Positions 35,150 through 44,457 are shown, counted from the stretch's first letter. The stretch: DNA of 64,000 bases from Mesorhizobium sp. (GCA_004020315.1 SAQG01000005.1:1-64000), one strand, 5' to 3'. Program-made: numbers and translations. Notes: a model not told the origin generated them from the sequence alone.

Positions 35150-35482
35150 TCAACAGTTACAAGTCACGGCCTGGATGACCGGCTGGCAGAGCTCCGGCGC
35201 GCCGTTGCAGCAATCCTCCATGAGATAGGCAAGCAGGTCGCGAAAGCCGGTCATGTCGGCGACGTAGCGGATTGTCCGGCCGTGGCGCTCGGCGCGGATG
35301 AGGCCGGCATGGTCGAGAACCTTCAGATGCGCCGACATCGTGTTTTGCACCGTCCCGAGGCGCGAGGCGATCTCGCCGGCGGGAAGACCGTCTGCGCCCG
35401 CCCGGACCAGCAGGCGAAACACCTCGAGCCTGGTGTCCTGGCCAAGCGCTGCCAATGCGAGAAGAGCGGTGTTCTTATCCAT
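35150..35482 (-). CDS. arsR: ArsR-family regulator, first gene of the ars operon
   Basis: 110 residues. The winged helix ALAALGQDTRLEVFRLLVRA and TVQNTMSAHLKVLDHAGLIR identify ArsR/SmtB. There is no classical alpha-3 ELCVCDL motif; instead cysteines cluster at the C-terminus (MEDCCNGAPELC and TCNC), a placement seen in some rhizobial and actinobacterial ArsR proteins. It should repress the operon until As(III) binds. A candidate operator is just upstream. Confidence 0.94.
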   Translation of the reverse strand: MDKNTALLALAALGQDTRLEVFRLLVRAGADGLPAGEIASRLGTVQNTMSAHLKVLDHAGLIRAERHGRTIRYVADMTGFRDLLAYLMEDCCNGAPELCQPVIQAVTCNC

Positions 35483-35492
35483 GTATCCTAGA

Positions 35493-35508
35493 ATCCGGAA
35501 TTATGGAT
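35493..35508. promoter_or_regulatory. Candidate ArsR operator in the main ars promoter
   Basis: ATCCGGAATTATGGAT lies 11-26 bp upstream of the arsR ATG. It shares the CCRGAATTATGG core with the site at 32360-32377, consistent with autoregulation by the first ArsR. Confidence 0.55.
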
Positions 35509-35636
35509 GTGTATGGCCGACATATGACAGTCAGATGACGATTGACGGTCGAAATTATGCTGGATGCTGGCTGCAATGGTCCGCACCCTACAAAGGCGAC
35601 TACGAAATCGGAAGGACCTGTCCTCGGTCGCGTTGC

Positions 35637-36614
35637 CTAATTGCGCAGGTTGAACGTGAACGGCGCCGTGCGGGTTATGGGGGAGCCGAGTTCCGGCGGC
35701 GGCTCGGGCACCGAGGCGCCCTGTAATGTGCTGAGCGCGGCGCTATCGAGGTCTGGATCGCCGGAGGAACGAGCCAGCCGGGCGGATAGGACCCGGCCGG
35801 ACGCGTCGACCGTAAAGGTCACGCTCGGACTACCTTCCGCGCGCCGGGCCTTCGCGGCCCTCGGATAATCTGTGTGCCGTCTTATCCACGCACGCAACTG
35901 CGAGTCCCATTTGGGCGAGTTGCCGCGTCTCGAAGCCGCTGCCTTGGCCGATTTCGGTGCGGCCGCCCTGGCGGCGGATGTCGCAGCGACACTGGCCGTC
36001 GCCCGGGGCGGTGCGACCTTTGCCTTTTTCGGGCGCTTTTTGGCCTCTTTGACGGGCTTCTTCGCCTTGACCTCAGCCGGCTCCTTTACCTCAGTCTTTG
36101 TCTGCTTCTTTGGCTTGGCCTCGACGGGTGCATCGACCGGTTTCGGCTGCGGCAGCGGGATAACCACTTCCGGCGTGACGGCCTCGGCAATATCAGGCAC
36201 GACCTCCTCGAGCGGCGGCTGGTCGACCCGTTCCGCTACGGTCGGCGGGGTGGGCTCGACTGTGTCGGCCGGAGCGGCTTCCGACGGCTCGGCAACCGGC
36301 TCTGCCTGCTCGACGGGCGGTTCGGGCGCAGGCTCCGTTTCGGCTACGGGCTCCTCGACCGGGTCCGGCTGATCGGGCGCTATCTCATCCGATATCGCGG
36401 CCGGCTCGGCGGGCGTGAACGCCATCGGCGACAGCTCGATCACCTGCGCCTGTGGGGGCCCGCCATCGGGCTCGGCCGGGCGCCAGCTCTGCATCGCAAA
36501 GCCGATCGCGGCATGCGCCACCAGAACCAGCGCAGCCGCGCCCGCCCACCAGGCAATCTCGCGCACGCCGAAACGCCGCTGATCGGCCATCGGCAGGGCG
36601 GCCGCCGGCGACAT
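35637..36614 (-). CDS. tonB: Energy transducer TonB
   Basis: 325 residues. One N-terminal membrane helix (WWAGAAALVLVAHAAIGFAM) is followed by a long periplasmic Pro/Glu region (PDPVEEPVAETEPAPEPP) and a Lys/Ala-rich stretch. The C-terminal TonB domain ends GSPSVTFTVDASGRVLSARL and TAPFTFNLRN. It transmits proton-motive force to outer-membrane receptors. Its ATG overlaps the exbD stop (TAATG). Confidence 0.94.
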   Translation of the reverse strand: MSPAAALPMADQRRFGVREIAWWAGAAALVLVAHAAIGFAMQSWRPAEPDGGPPQAQVIELSPMAFTPAEPAAISDEIAPDQPDPVEEPVAETEPAPEPPVEQAEPVAEPSEAAPADTVEPTPPTVAERVDQPPLEEVVPDIAEAVTPEVVIPLPQPKPVDAPVEAKPKKQTKTEVKEPAEVKAKKPVKEAKKRPKKAKVAPPRATASVAATSAARAAAPKSAKAAASRRGNSPKWDSQLRAWIRRHTDYPRAAKARRAEGSPSVTFTVDASGRVLSARLARSSGDPDLDSAALSTLQGASVPEPPPELGSPITRTAPFTFNLRN

Positions 36615-37072
36615 TATTGGCCCGTTCCGTCTTGCGGCGCCGCGGCATCGCCGGGCGCGGTCTCGAGGCCGACCAGCGCGATCTTCAGATAGCCGGCGCC
36701 CCGCAAAAGGTTCATCACCTCCATCAGATCGCCATAGCCGACCGCCTTGTCGGCGCGCAGGAAGATGCGCGTTTGCCTGTCGCCTTTTGTCCTGCCGACG
36801 AGCGTGGTGGCAAAAGCAGCGCGCGGTATCGCGTCGTTGCCGATCGCCAGGCTGAGATCGTCTTTCAGCGTCAGGAACAGCGGCGTCTCCGGCCGGGGAG
36901 CCGGCGTCGCGGTCGAGCCCGGCAGGTCGACATTGACATCCACCGTCGCCAGCGGCGCCGCGACCATGAAGATGATCAGCAGGACCAGGATCACGTCGAT
37001 GAACGGCGTGACGTTGATCTCGTGGTTTTCCTCGAGATCGCCGTCGATGTTCTCTCGAATTCTAGCCGCCAT
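36614..37072 (-). CDS. exbD: Biopolymer transport protein ExbD
   Basis: 152 residues. The single N-terminal helix HEINVTPFIDVILVLLIIFM carries the essential Asp in its middle, followed by a periplasmic domain. It forms the proton channel with ExbB and drives TonB. It is 23 bp downstream of exbB and overlaps tonB by one base. Confidence 0.96.
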   Translation of the reverse strand: MAARIRENIDGDLEENHEINVTPFIDVILVLLIIFMVAAPLATVDVNVDLPGSTATPAPRPETPLFLTLKDDLSLAIGNDAIPRAAFATTLVGRTKGDRQTRIFLRADKAVGYGDLMEVMNLLRGAGYLKIALVGLETAPGDAAAPQDGTGQ

Positions 37073-37095
37073 GGCGTCGCTCCGCTAATGCGTGT

Positions 37096-38052
37096 TCATT
37101 CCGCGGCCATCTGCTTCGCCGGCGCGACCGTGCGGAAATCCAGATCCCGGCTGACCAGCCGTTCGACCCCTGCCGAAGCGTCGGCAAGGATCTGCCTGTA
37201 ACCGGCTATCGATCGCGCGAAGACGTTGTAGATGACCACCGCCGGGATCGCCGCGACAAGGCCCATCGCGGTGGCCAGCAAAGCCTCCGCAATGCCCGGG
37301 GCAACCACGGCGAGATTGGTGGTCTGCGCCTGCGAGATGCCGATGAAGGCGTTCATGATGCCCCAGACCGTGCCGAAAAGGCCGACAAAGGGCGCGGTCG
37401 AGCCGATCGTCGCCAGCACGCCGGTGCCGCGCGACATGCGCCGCGCCGCCGCCGCCTCGATGCGCGACAGGCGCGAGGTGACCCTTTCCTTCAGTCCGTC
37501 GCCGGACACATGGTCGAGCGAGCCGGCCGAAAGCGCGGTCTCTTCCTCCGCTGCCCGCACCAGCAGGGCGCCGGGACCGCTATTGTGGCCAAGCGCGCGG
37601 CCGGCCTGGTTCAGCGTCGCGGCATTGCCGATCGCTTGTGCCGCGCGGCGGGCGCGCAACTTGCCGCCAAGGATCTCCAGCGATTTGGCCAGCCATATCG
37701 TCCAGGTGACGAAGGACGCAAAAGCCAGCCCGATCATCACCGCTTTCACGACGACGTCGGCCGCCATGAACATGCCCCATGGCGACAGATCATGTGGCAG
37801 GGTCAGAGACGTCGCCGTCGAAGGACCCATCCCGGCAGGCGTGGTCTCGGTGGGCGTGGTCACGCCGGGCTGCGTCGCCGGCGGCACGATCGCGTCTGGC
37901 GCCGCCTCCCCAGGCGCGGGCGCCGGTGCCTCGATCGCCGGAGCCGCGCCCGGTTGCTCCTGGGCGGCCGTGCCGCCAGCCGACAGGATGGCGGATGCGA
38001 TCAACGCGGCGAACAAACCATGTCTGGACAAGGGCTTCTTCCTTATTCTCAC
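37096..38052 (-). CDS. exbB: TonB-system protein ExbB
   Basis: 318 residues from GTG 38052, 7 bp after the end of the fhuC-like gene. A signal-like N-terminus and a Pro/Ala-rich periplasmic segment precede the first helix ([21 protein letters not shown]). A large cytoplasmic loop follows, then the conserved [20 protein letters not shown] and the last helix. This is the long ExbB form common in alphaproteobacteria. First gene of exbB-exbD-tonB. Confidence 0.94.
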   Translation of the reverse strand: MRIRKKPLSRHGLFAALIASAILSAGGTAAQEQPGAAPAIEAPAPAPGEAAPDAIVPPATQPGVTTPTETTPAGMGPSTATSLTLPHDLSPWGMFMAADVVVKAVMIGLAFASFVTWTIWLAKSLEILGGKLRARRAAQAIGNAATLNQAGRALGHNSGPGALLVRAAEEETALSAGSLDHVSGDGLKERVTSRLSRIEAAAARRMSRGTGVLATIGSTAPFVGLFGTVWGIMNAFIGISQAQTTNLAVVAPGIAEALLATAMGLVAAIPAVVIYNVFARSIAGYRQILADASAGVERLVSRDLDFRTVAPAKQMAAE

Positions 38053-38059
38053 AGTGGCC

Positions 38060-38830
38060 TCATTGCACGTAGCCGATGGGCTGGCCGGTGACGGGGTGCG
38101 CAAACACGCCCATCTCGACACCGAAAATACCTTTGAGCACGTCGCCCTGCATGATCTGGTCCGGCGTGCCGCGCGTCAGCAGCCTGCCGTCCTTCAGGGC
38201 GATCAATTCGTCGCAGTAGCGCGCCGCCATATTGGGATCGTGCAGCACGACGACGACGCACAGGTCCCGTTTGCGGCTGAGGTCCCTGACCAGCCCCAGC
38301 ACCTCGACCTGATGGGCGATGTCGAGTGCCGAGATCGGCTCGTCGAGCAGCATGACGCCGGCATTCTGCGCCACCAGCATGGCCAGCCATGCGCGCTGGC
38401 GCTCGCCGCCTGACAATTCGTCCACCAGCCGGTCGTTGAAATCCGCCATGTCGGTCAGGACAAGCGCGTCGTCGACGTGGCGCCTGTCCTCGTAACCGAA
38501 ACGGCCGAGCGCGCCATGCCAGGGATAGCGCCCGAGCGTCGCCAGTTCGCGCACGGTAAGGCCGGTCGCCGCCGGCGTCGTCTGCGGCAGATAGGCAAGC
38601 GCGCGGGCGAGTTCGCGCGCGCCCCACCGCACCAGCGGATGCTGCGCGAAGGTGATGCCGCCCGAGCTTGCCAGCTGCTGGCGCGCCAAGCGCTTGATCA
38701 GCGTCGACTTGCCCGAGCCGTTGTGCCGGATCAGCCCGTAGACGCGCGAGCGTTGTAGCTCGATTATAACCGGGCCGCTCGCCGACGGCAAACCGCACCG
38801 CTTCGACATGGAAGGCAGTCTGGGCATGAG
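38060..38830 (-). pseudogene. fhuC: Ferric-hydroxamate ABC ATPase FhuC, damaged N-terminus
   Basis: The ATPase core is intact: Walker A HNGSGKSTLI, Q-loop LAYLPQTTP, signature LSGGERQR, Walker B VMLLDEPISALD (the usual DEPTSALD with Thr to Ile), and LHDPNMAARYCDELIAL, all close to FhuC. The first strand FHVEAVRFAVGERP is in a different frame from VIIELQRSRVYGLIRHNGSG, and several residues before the P-loop are missing. A frameshift or small deletion near 38770 therefore breaks the gene. No well-placed start for the intact frame is evident. Confidence 0.65.
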
Positions 38831-38890
38831 TTCCTGCCACGGTCTCGGCCTCTCTCCAGCTTCGCACGCGTTTTCGGCGCCGATGCCCGG

Positions 38891-38947
38891 TTGACTATGA
38901 AACATGAGTTTACTAGTCAACAATTAAGATGACTTTTCGAGTCAACA
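38891..38947. promoter_or_regulatory. Repeated TAGTCAA motifs between the fhuC and fhuB remnants
   Basis: TTGACTA (38891-38897) is the reverse complement of TAGTCAA (38914-38920), and AGTCAACA occurs at 38915-38922 and again at 38940-38947. The region is AT-rich compared with its surroundings. It may be a relict operator of the siderophore locus; no known iron box was matched. Confidence 0.35.
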
Positions 38948-39025
38948 AAATGTCGTGACGCGCCGAAATTCGGAAAAAGTGGAGCGTGCGAGATGGCGGT
39001 TGGTTCTGGTCTTCCTGCCGGCTGA

Positions 39026-39438
39026 ATCGATCTCGGCTCGCGCGGCGAGCCCAATCTCGAACTGCTCCTGGAAATCACAATCCGCTGGCTGGAAATCCTG
39101 CCGCTTGGAGAAGCCGCCTCGCGCGGGCTCGGGCTTAGCCTCTTTCGCGTGCGGATCATCCTCCTGGTGCTTGTTTCGGTGCCGACGACAATAGCTACGC
39201 TTGTCATCGGGCCGCTGAGCTTCGTCGGATTGATGGCGCCGCACCTGGCCCGCATGCTCGGCTTCCAACGGGCCTTGCTGCCGCTCTTTGCATCCGCGAT
39301 CCTTGGCGGGTCGATCTTGTTTTGGCCGACTGGGCCGGCCGGACGCTCATTTTCCCGTGGCAGATTCCGGCGGGTTTGCTAGCTGCCCTGGTCGGAGGGC
39401 CTTACTTCATGGTGCTGATGTGGAAAGGCCGGCAATGA
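39026..39438 (+). pseudogene. fhuB: Remnant of ferric-hydroxamate permease FhuB (C-terminal part)
   Basis: Plus-strand codons read LEILPLGEAASRGLGLSLF then SVPTTIATLVIGPLSFVGLM and PHLARMLGFQRALLPLFASA, the C-terminal helices of FecCD/FhuB permeases. A missing base near 39320 shifts the frame. The continuation ADWAGRTLIFPWQIPAGLLA and GGPYFMVLMWKGRQ is then found one frame over, to TGA 39436-39438. The N-terminal two thirds are gone. The remnant points away from fhuC, so the locus was rearranged. Confidence 0.85.
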
Positions 39439-39497
39439 GCGGCACCGCCAAGCGCTTCGGGCTGGCGGCGCACATAGCGCATAGCCCTGCCACGCGC

Positions 39498-40442
39498 TCA
39501 GCCGGCACGTGCTTCCCGGATCGCGCCAGCCGCAAACGCTCCGGGCTGCGGGACATCGGCCTCGCGGCGCGCCAGAGAATTGCGCAGCAGCGCGATCGTT
39601 TCACGACCCGCCGTTGCGATCTCGCGCGGCCTGTCGACACCGACGACCATGAATTCCTGGATTCCCAGGACCGCATAGGGGAGCAATGACAACGCAATCT
39701 GCGCCGGCGAGCCGGCAATTTCGACCGCCTTCTGGCAGGAGGCGTTGTCCTCCGAACGGATCCGGACAGGAAGCGCGAAACGCAGCCTGCCGGCCCGGCC
39801 GTGTTCAGCGGCGGCGCTGCGCACCCGCTCCATCAGCTGCCGGATCTCGTCGAGCGAACCCGGCGTCAGCTCGAAGACATCGGCATGCCGCCCGGCGACC
39901 CTGAGCGCCGTTCCAGACTGTCCGCCCATGCGGATCGTCATGTCGGCGCTATGCGGTCCCTTGCGCGGCACATAGCCGGCCCTGACGCTGTAGAAGGCGC
40001 CTTCGTGATCGAACGGCCTGTCGTTCGACCACAACCGCTTCAGCAGCACCAGATATTCGTCGATCCGTTGCCAGACGAGCGTGTGTCCGACCGGACGTGC
40101 CTCGGCATCGTCGTCGTTCAGCGGCTCGCTGAGCATCCTGAGCGACAGGCGACCGCCGCTTTTCGCGTGGAGACCCGCCAATTGCCGTGCCGCCACCGTC
40201 GGCTCGATCACACCAGCCCAATGCGTGAGAACGACCCCAAGTGATGAGGTGCGGTCCAGCGCCCGGGCGGCAATATCCATATTGGTCAGCAGTCCGGCCT
40301 GATCGTCGACGACGATCTTCTGGAAGCCGACCTCCTCGATCAGCGACAGCTTTGTCGCGGTTTCCGCGAAATCGTAGAAAAACGGCACGGTTGAATCGGC
40401 GGGGTGAGTTTTACCGGGAACATGCGTGAACTCGATCGGCAT
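39498..40442 (-). CDS. LLM-class flavin-dependent oxidoreductase
   Basis: 314 residues. It belongs to the bacterial-luciferase-like/SsuD monooxygenase superfamily. VGFQKIVVDDQAGL, SSLGVVLTHWAGVIEPTVAA, RLSLRMLSEPLNDDD and a RMGGQSGTALRVAGRHADVFEL strand are typical TIM-barrel features. It uses reduced FMN; the substrate is unknown. Met 40442 was chosen because GGAGGAG lies 6-9 nt upstream. It sits next to siderophore-locus debris, a common neighbourhood for such enzymes. Confidence 0.88.
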   Translation of the reverse strand: MPIEFTHVPGKTHPADSTVPFFYDFAETATKLSLIEEVGFQKIVVDDQAGLLTNMDIAARALDRTSSLGVVLTHWAGVIEPTVAARQLAGLHAKSGGRLSLRMLSEPLNDDDAEARPVGHTLVWQRIDEYLVLLKRLWSNDRPFDHEGAFYSVRAGYVPRKGPHSADMTIRMGGQSGTALRVAGRHADVFELTPGSLDEIRQLMERVRSAAAEHGRAGRLRFALPVRIRSEDNASCQKAVEIAGSPAQIALSLLPYAVLGIQEFMVVGVDRPREIATAGRETIALLRNSLARREADVPQPGAFAAGAIREARAG

Positions 40443-40551
40443 TGCCATCTCCTCCATCACGTTGAGATCAAGGCGCGCAAAAAGCACACCGGCATTCGGT
40501 TCATTCAACTCCGATATTAAGTCAGGACCCGATGACTTGGGGGCTCCAGGA

Positions 40552-40707
40552 TCAGGGAATAAAGCCCAGAACGACTGCCCCGGTGAACACGAACGCAAGG
40601 GCAAAGACGAGATACGCAAAGGCGCCCGCATAGGCCGGCCGCCAAGTCTGCTCAGAACCCAGCCTTTGGCCTTTGCGGGCAGTCCGGGCGTTCTGGAAAT
40701 AGGACAT
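40552..40707 (-). CDS. Small membrane protein, 51 residues
   Basis: ATG 40707, preceded by GGAGGTCGAT, opens a 51-codon frame. It has a basic N-terminus (MSYFQNARTARKGQR) and one long hydrophobic segment (AYLVFALAFVFTGAVVLGF) before TGA at 40552-40554. The strong ribosome-binding site and the clean membrane-helix pattern support a real gene. I do not recognise the family. It lies 110 bp upstream of the LLM oxidoreductase start on the same strand and may share its transcript. Confidence 0.65.
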   Translation of the reverse strand: MSYFQNARTARKGQRLGSEQTWRPAYAGAFAYLVFALAFVFTGAVVLGFIP

Positions 40708-40911
40708 ATCGACCTCCGTCTCGGCGTTAATCTATAAAATCAGTAGACTTTGTCGAGTGCTATTTTCCAGCGATCCTTAGAATTTTTTTCTCAGACCAGA
40801 TAAGAATTTGGTTTATTTGCTGCTTAGCGTTGCGCTTCCGAGGCCGATCGGCCCGATGGCAAAACGCCAGGCTCACTCAGACGGAGGGACAGAGAAGGGC
40901 GGAGCGGCCGC

Positions 40912-41304
40912 CTATTTGCCGGGCGGCCTGTAAGCTTCCAGACCGAATAGCATCAGCACGAGCGACACCAGAAAGAACCCAACCGCCACGCCGAGCGCGA
41001 TCCGGGCGTAGAGTCTATAAACGTCGCTCATGATGGTGCCGAACACCCGTCGCGCCGGGCCATCGGCTGGGCGCGATTTCTCGTTTAGGTAGAGCCAGAC
41101 TTCGGTGTGCTTGGGATTCTTGCTGGCTGCGGTCGCGGCTTTCCACATCAGTGCCAGAACCATGGTCAGCGTGAGGAACGCGCCGGAGCGGAAGGCGGAT
41201 ACCGGGCTGAAGGAGAAGCCGACCATGACACAGCCGATGGCAAGCGATCCGAACATTACGGCGCGCCCGATGCACCCCACAGCAACCCGCCTGATCTCAT
41301 CCAT
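40912..41304 (-). CDS. Multi-pass membrane protein of unknown function
   Basis: 130 residues from ATG 41304. Hydrophobic segments are seen near residues 12-32 (GRAVMFGSLAIGCVMVGFSF), 38-58 (RSGAFLTLTMVLALMW) and 98-122 (IALGVAVGFFLVSLVLMLFG). A charged cytoplasmic stretch (KNPKHTEVWLYLNEKSRPAD) separates the second and third. I cannot assign a family. It is convergent with the small membrane protein region and divergent from the nucleotidyltransferase fusion. Confidence 0.7.
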   Translation of the reverse strand: MDEIRRVAVGCIGRAVMFGSLAIGCVMVGFSFSPVSAFRSGAFLTLTMVLALMWKAATAASKNPKHTEVWLYLNEKSRPADGPARRVFGTIMSDVYRLYARIALGVAVGFFLVSLVLMLFGLEAYRPPGK

Positions 41305-41583
41305 CGGCTGCCTCGGCAACAAACTGGCCGACAATGTGCGAGCGCTGCGACCGTATCAAATCACTTTAAGGCGAACGTGCCCACTGGACAGGTGTAGCAT
41401 CGGATTCAGTATGGACGTGGACTGACCAGCGCATTCTTTACGACGTAATAGCCTGAGATTCGGCCATCGACGCGGCCCGCCGGCGCGCTCTATGCTGCAG
41501 CGCGAGCAAGATCGAACCTTTCCGGCATCGACAGAGCGCTGTCTCGGCAAGCCGGGACATCCGGCAGAGGAAGGCAATCGGCC

Positions 41584-43713
41584 ATGCCGAAGGGGACGGA
41601 AATGAAGCCGGCGACCGGCGCGACGCCGCTGATAGCAATTGCGGCTGCCGCCGTCGACACCGAAACAACCGGGCCCGACGCCACCAAGGCACGCGTGATC
41701 CAGATTGGCGCGATCGGCATCGCGCATGGCAAGGTCGCCCGGCAACCTCAGCTCGATCTCCTCATAAATCCTGGTGAAGCAATCCCGTCGGAGGCCTCGC
41801 TCGTCCACGGCATAACGGATGCCGATGTTGATGGAGCCGGCAGCTTCCCGGATGCATGGGCGCAATTCCAGGAGTTCGTCGCGGATCGCATCCTCGTCGG
41901 CCACTCGATCGGCTTCGACCTGGCGGTACTGGAGCGCGAATGCCGACGCGCCCGTTTGCCCTGGAAAAAGCCTCGGGCGCTGTGCGTCCGGCTTCTTGCA
42001 ACCATAGCAAATCCCAATCTGGCAGACTATTCGCTGGAAACGATCGCCGCCTGGCTGCGCCTGGAGATAGTTGGCCGGCATTCGGCTCTGGGCGATGCGA
42101 TCGCCGCCGGAGACATCTTTGCCGCATTGATTCCGGAGTTGCGCAAGCGCAACATCCGAACACTCGGAGAGGCCGAAGTCGCCTGCCTTGCCCTTTCGGA
42201 CGCTCTCGAAGCCGGCCACCGCGCCGGCTGGGCCGAGCCGGTGTCGCGACCCCAGGCTCCCGCGTTTCAGCCGGTTGATCCTTATGCCTATCGCCATCGC
42301 GTCGGCAGCCTGATGAGCGGCCCGCCAGTCGTGGTGAAGTCGACCAAACCGACAAGGCAGGTCATCGATCTCATGGTCAAGCGCAAGATCAGCTCGGTCC
42401 TCGTGTCCGACCGTGGAGCGCCGGATCAACCTATTCAGGAGTATGGCATCGTTACCGAGCGTGACCTGATGCGCCGCATATCGTCCGACGCCGAGCGGGC
42501 TTTCGACATTCCGATCGGAAGCATCGCAACGCGACCGCTGATAAGCATCCGCGCCGCCGCCTTCGCCTATCGGGCGATCGGCCGCATGGATCGGCTGAAA
42601 GTCCGCCACCTCGCCGTCCGCGATGACGGGGGCATGCTGGTCGGCGTGCTTTCTGCGCGTGACCTGCTGAGGCTTCGCGCCGCCGCGGCCATCGATCTCG
42701 ACGACACCATCGAACATGCCAAGGATGCCGCCGAACTGGCGGCCAGCTGGTCGATGCTGCCGGGCGTGGTGCGTTCGCTCATCGGCGAAGCGATCGATCC
42801 GCGCGTGGTGGCGGAAATCATCAGCGATGAACTTTGCTCGCTTACCCGCCGCGCCGCCGTTCTTGCCGAACAGCAGATGCAGATCGAAGGCCACGGCCCG
42901 CCGCCCTGCGCCTACGCCGTGCTCGTGCTCGGCTCGGGCGGCCGTGGCGAGAGCCTGATGGCCCCAGACCAGGACAACGCAATCGTCTTTGCAGATGGCG
43001 AGCCGGATGGGCCCGAAGACAGCTGGTTCAAAAATCTCGGCGCTAAGCTCGCCGATATGCTCGACATCTCCGGCGTGCCGTATTGCAAAGGCGGGGTAAT
43101 GGCTGCGAACGCCGCATTTCGGGGAAGCCTCGACACCTGGAAGGGGCGCGTGGATGATTGGGTTCGCCGCCTGCGGCCGGAGGATCTGCTCAACGTCGAT
43201 ATCGTCTACGATCTGAGGCCGGTTCACGGCGACACGACACTGGCCGCGCAGTTCATCGAATATGCGTATGACCGTGGTCAAGCCGAGCCGGTGTTCGCCA
43301 AGCTTCTCGGCGAGCAGATGACAACCGGTAATCCCTTCACTGTTTTTGGCGGCTTTCAGCTTGAAGATGGCCGGCTGGACATCAAGAAGCATGGTCTTTT
43401 TCCAATCGTTGCGACCGCGCGCACGCTTGCAATTCGCCACGGCATCCGCGAGCGGAGCACACGTGCCCGGCTCGAGAGACTGATCGCGCTGGATATTGGC
43501 GGCGAGCCCGACATGAAGGCGATGCTGGCTGGCCATGCCATGCTGATCGGCTTGCTGCTCGCTCAGCAGACGCATGACATCTACGCCGGTATACCGGTAT
43601 CCAACCGTATCGCGATCAATACGCTGACGCGCGAGCAGCAGGCAGAGCTCAAGAGCCTCATTAAGCGGCTTCAGTCGGCGCCCGACCTGGTGCGGGACCT
43701 GATGTTCGCATAG
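41584..43713 (+). CDS. DnaQ-like exonuclease / CBS pair / DUF294 nucleotidyltransferase fusion
   Basis: 709 residues in three parts. Residues 20-185 form a DEDD exonuclease: VDTETTGPD (D25, E27), HSIGFDLAVL (D112), and H166 to D171 (HSALGD). Residues 235-380 hold two CBS motifs (SSVLVSDRGA, RHLAVRDDGGMLVGVLSARD). From about 400, a DUF294/GlnD-like nucleotidyltransferase carries GSGGRGESLMAPDQDNAIV near residues 450-468, then its helical C-terminal domain. CBS domains bind adenylates. The combination suggests a nucleotide-sensing regulator, probably of the symporter 1 kb downstream. Confidence 0.9.
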   Translation: MPKGTEMKPATGATPLIAIAAAAVDTETTGPDATKARVIQIGAIGIAHGKVARQPQLDLLINPGEAIPSEASLVHGITDADVDGAGSFPDAWAQFQEFVADRILVGHSIGFDLAVLERECRRARLPWKKPRALCVRLLATIANPNLADYSLETIAAWLRLEIVGRHSALGDAIAAGDIFAALIPELRKRNIRTLGEAEVACLALSDALEAGHRAGWAEPVSRPQAPAFQPVDPYAYRHRVGSLMSGPPVVVKSTKPTRQVIDLMVKRKISSVLVSDRGAPDQPIQEYGIVTERDLMRRISSDAERAFDIPIGSIATRPLISIRAAAFAYRAIGRMDRLKVRHLAVRDDGGMLVGVLSARDLLRLRAAAAIDLDDTIEHAKDAAELAASWSMLPGVVRSLIGEAIDPRVVAEIISDELCSLTRRAAVLAEQQMQIEGHGPPPCAYAVLVLGSGGRGESLMAPDQDNAIVFADGEPDGPEDSWFKNLGAKLADMLDISGVPYCKGGVMAANAAFRGSLDTWKGRVDDWVRRLRPEDLLNVDIVYDLRPVHGDTTLAAQFIEYAYDRGQAEPVFAKLLGEQMTTGNPFTVFGGFQLEDGRLDIKKHGLFPIVATARTLAIRHGIRERSTRARLERLIALDIGGEPDMKAMLAGHAMLIGLLLAQQTHDIYAGIPVSNRIAINTLTREQQAELKSLIKRLQSAPDLVRDLMFA

Positions 43714-43757
43714 CTGGCGACGCTCGGACGGTGCAAGGCCGACGTGCCGAAACAAAT

Positions 43758-44390
43758 TCAGATGCGCGCGGCACCCAGCAGGTCGTCGACGAGGGCGCTG
43801 CGGTCAGCCTGCGCAAGGAAATCCTCATGCGCCCGAAGCAGATTCATTCTCAGGAAGTTAAAGATATAATCGTAGTCGTTGGTCAGGAGATTGGGATGGA
43901 TCGGGAGCATCTCGAAAACCGTTCGCGCCAGCGGCTCGGGGATCTCGCGCACCGGCCGCGGCGGACCGACCTGCGTGGCGGCCAGGCGCTGACGTGTGAG
44001 CTCGGCGGCGTCCTCCCAGAAAGTGGAGGGCGAGCCCTCCGGAACGGCATATTTGGAGAAGCTTGCCAGGGCCACTTTTTCCAGCGCCGCTGGCAGGCCT
44101 CGCTGGCGAGAGCCGGCAGGTTCGCGCAGCGCACCCTCTATCATTTCCGCCACGATGGCGTAACACGCAGGGTAGGCGCGCCAGCGTGAATGGTTGAGCG
44201 CCGCCTGGAACTCCTCCTCGCTGAACAGCTTCTGCCAGTAAACCCCTGCCCTGACGCGGCAGAACTCGACGATGCTTTTCTGGGCCAGGAAGGCGGCGCG
44301 TGAATCCATGAAGTCAGCCAGATCGTCGACGCTGACGATCGGCTTCGGCTTGCGCAAGAACTCGGGCAACAGGTCGCTCAGCAGGCCCAT
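43758..44390 (-). CDS. Uncharacterised cytoplasmic protein
   Basis: 210 residues, not recognised. Mainly helical and without signal or membrane segments. Distinctive stretches are SVDDLADFMDSRAAFLAQKS, RAGVYWQKLFSEEEFQAALN, AYPACYAIVAEMIEGALREP and NDYDYIFNFLRMNLLRAHED. It is convergent with the exonuclease-CBS fusion and diverges from the symporter genes across a 300-bp leader. Its position suggests a link with symporter regulation, which is inference only. Confidence 0.7.
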   Translation of the reverse strand: MGLLSDLLPEFLRKPKPIVSVDDLADFMDSRAAFLAQKSIVEFCRVRAGVYWQKLFSEEEFQAALNHSRWRAYPACYAIVAEMIEGALREPAGSRQRGLPAALEKVALASFSKYAVPEGSPSTFWEDAAELTRQRLAATQVGPPRPVREIPEPLARTVFEMLPIHPNLLTNDYDYIFNFLRMNLLRAHEDFLAQADRSALVDDLLGAARI

Positions 44391-44457
44391 GACGCTCTCC
44401 CTTCGGTTTTGTTTCCAACCGATGTTGACCGTTTAGCCTCCGCGACGCCGCACCGCC

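Noticed and set aside
34421..35491. A 356-codon plus-strand frame in the ars region
   Set aside because: It runs antisense across aqpS, arsC and arsR, all with clear family motifs.
41356..43755. A 799-codon open frame on the minus strand
   Set aside because: It is antisense to the exonuclease-CBS-transferase gene, whose motifs are unambiguous.
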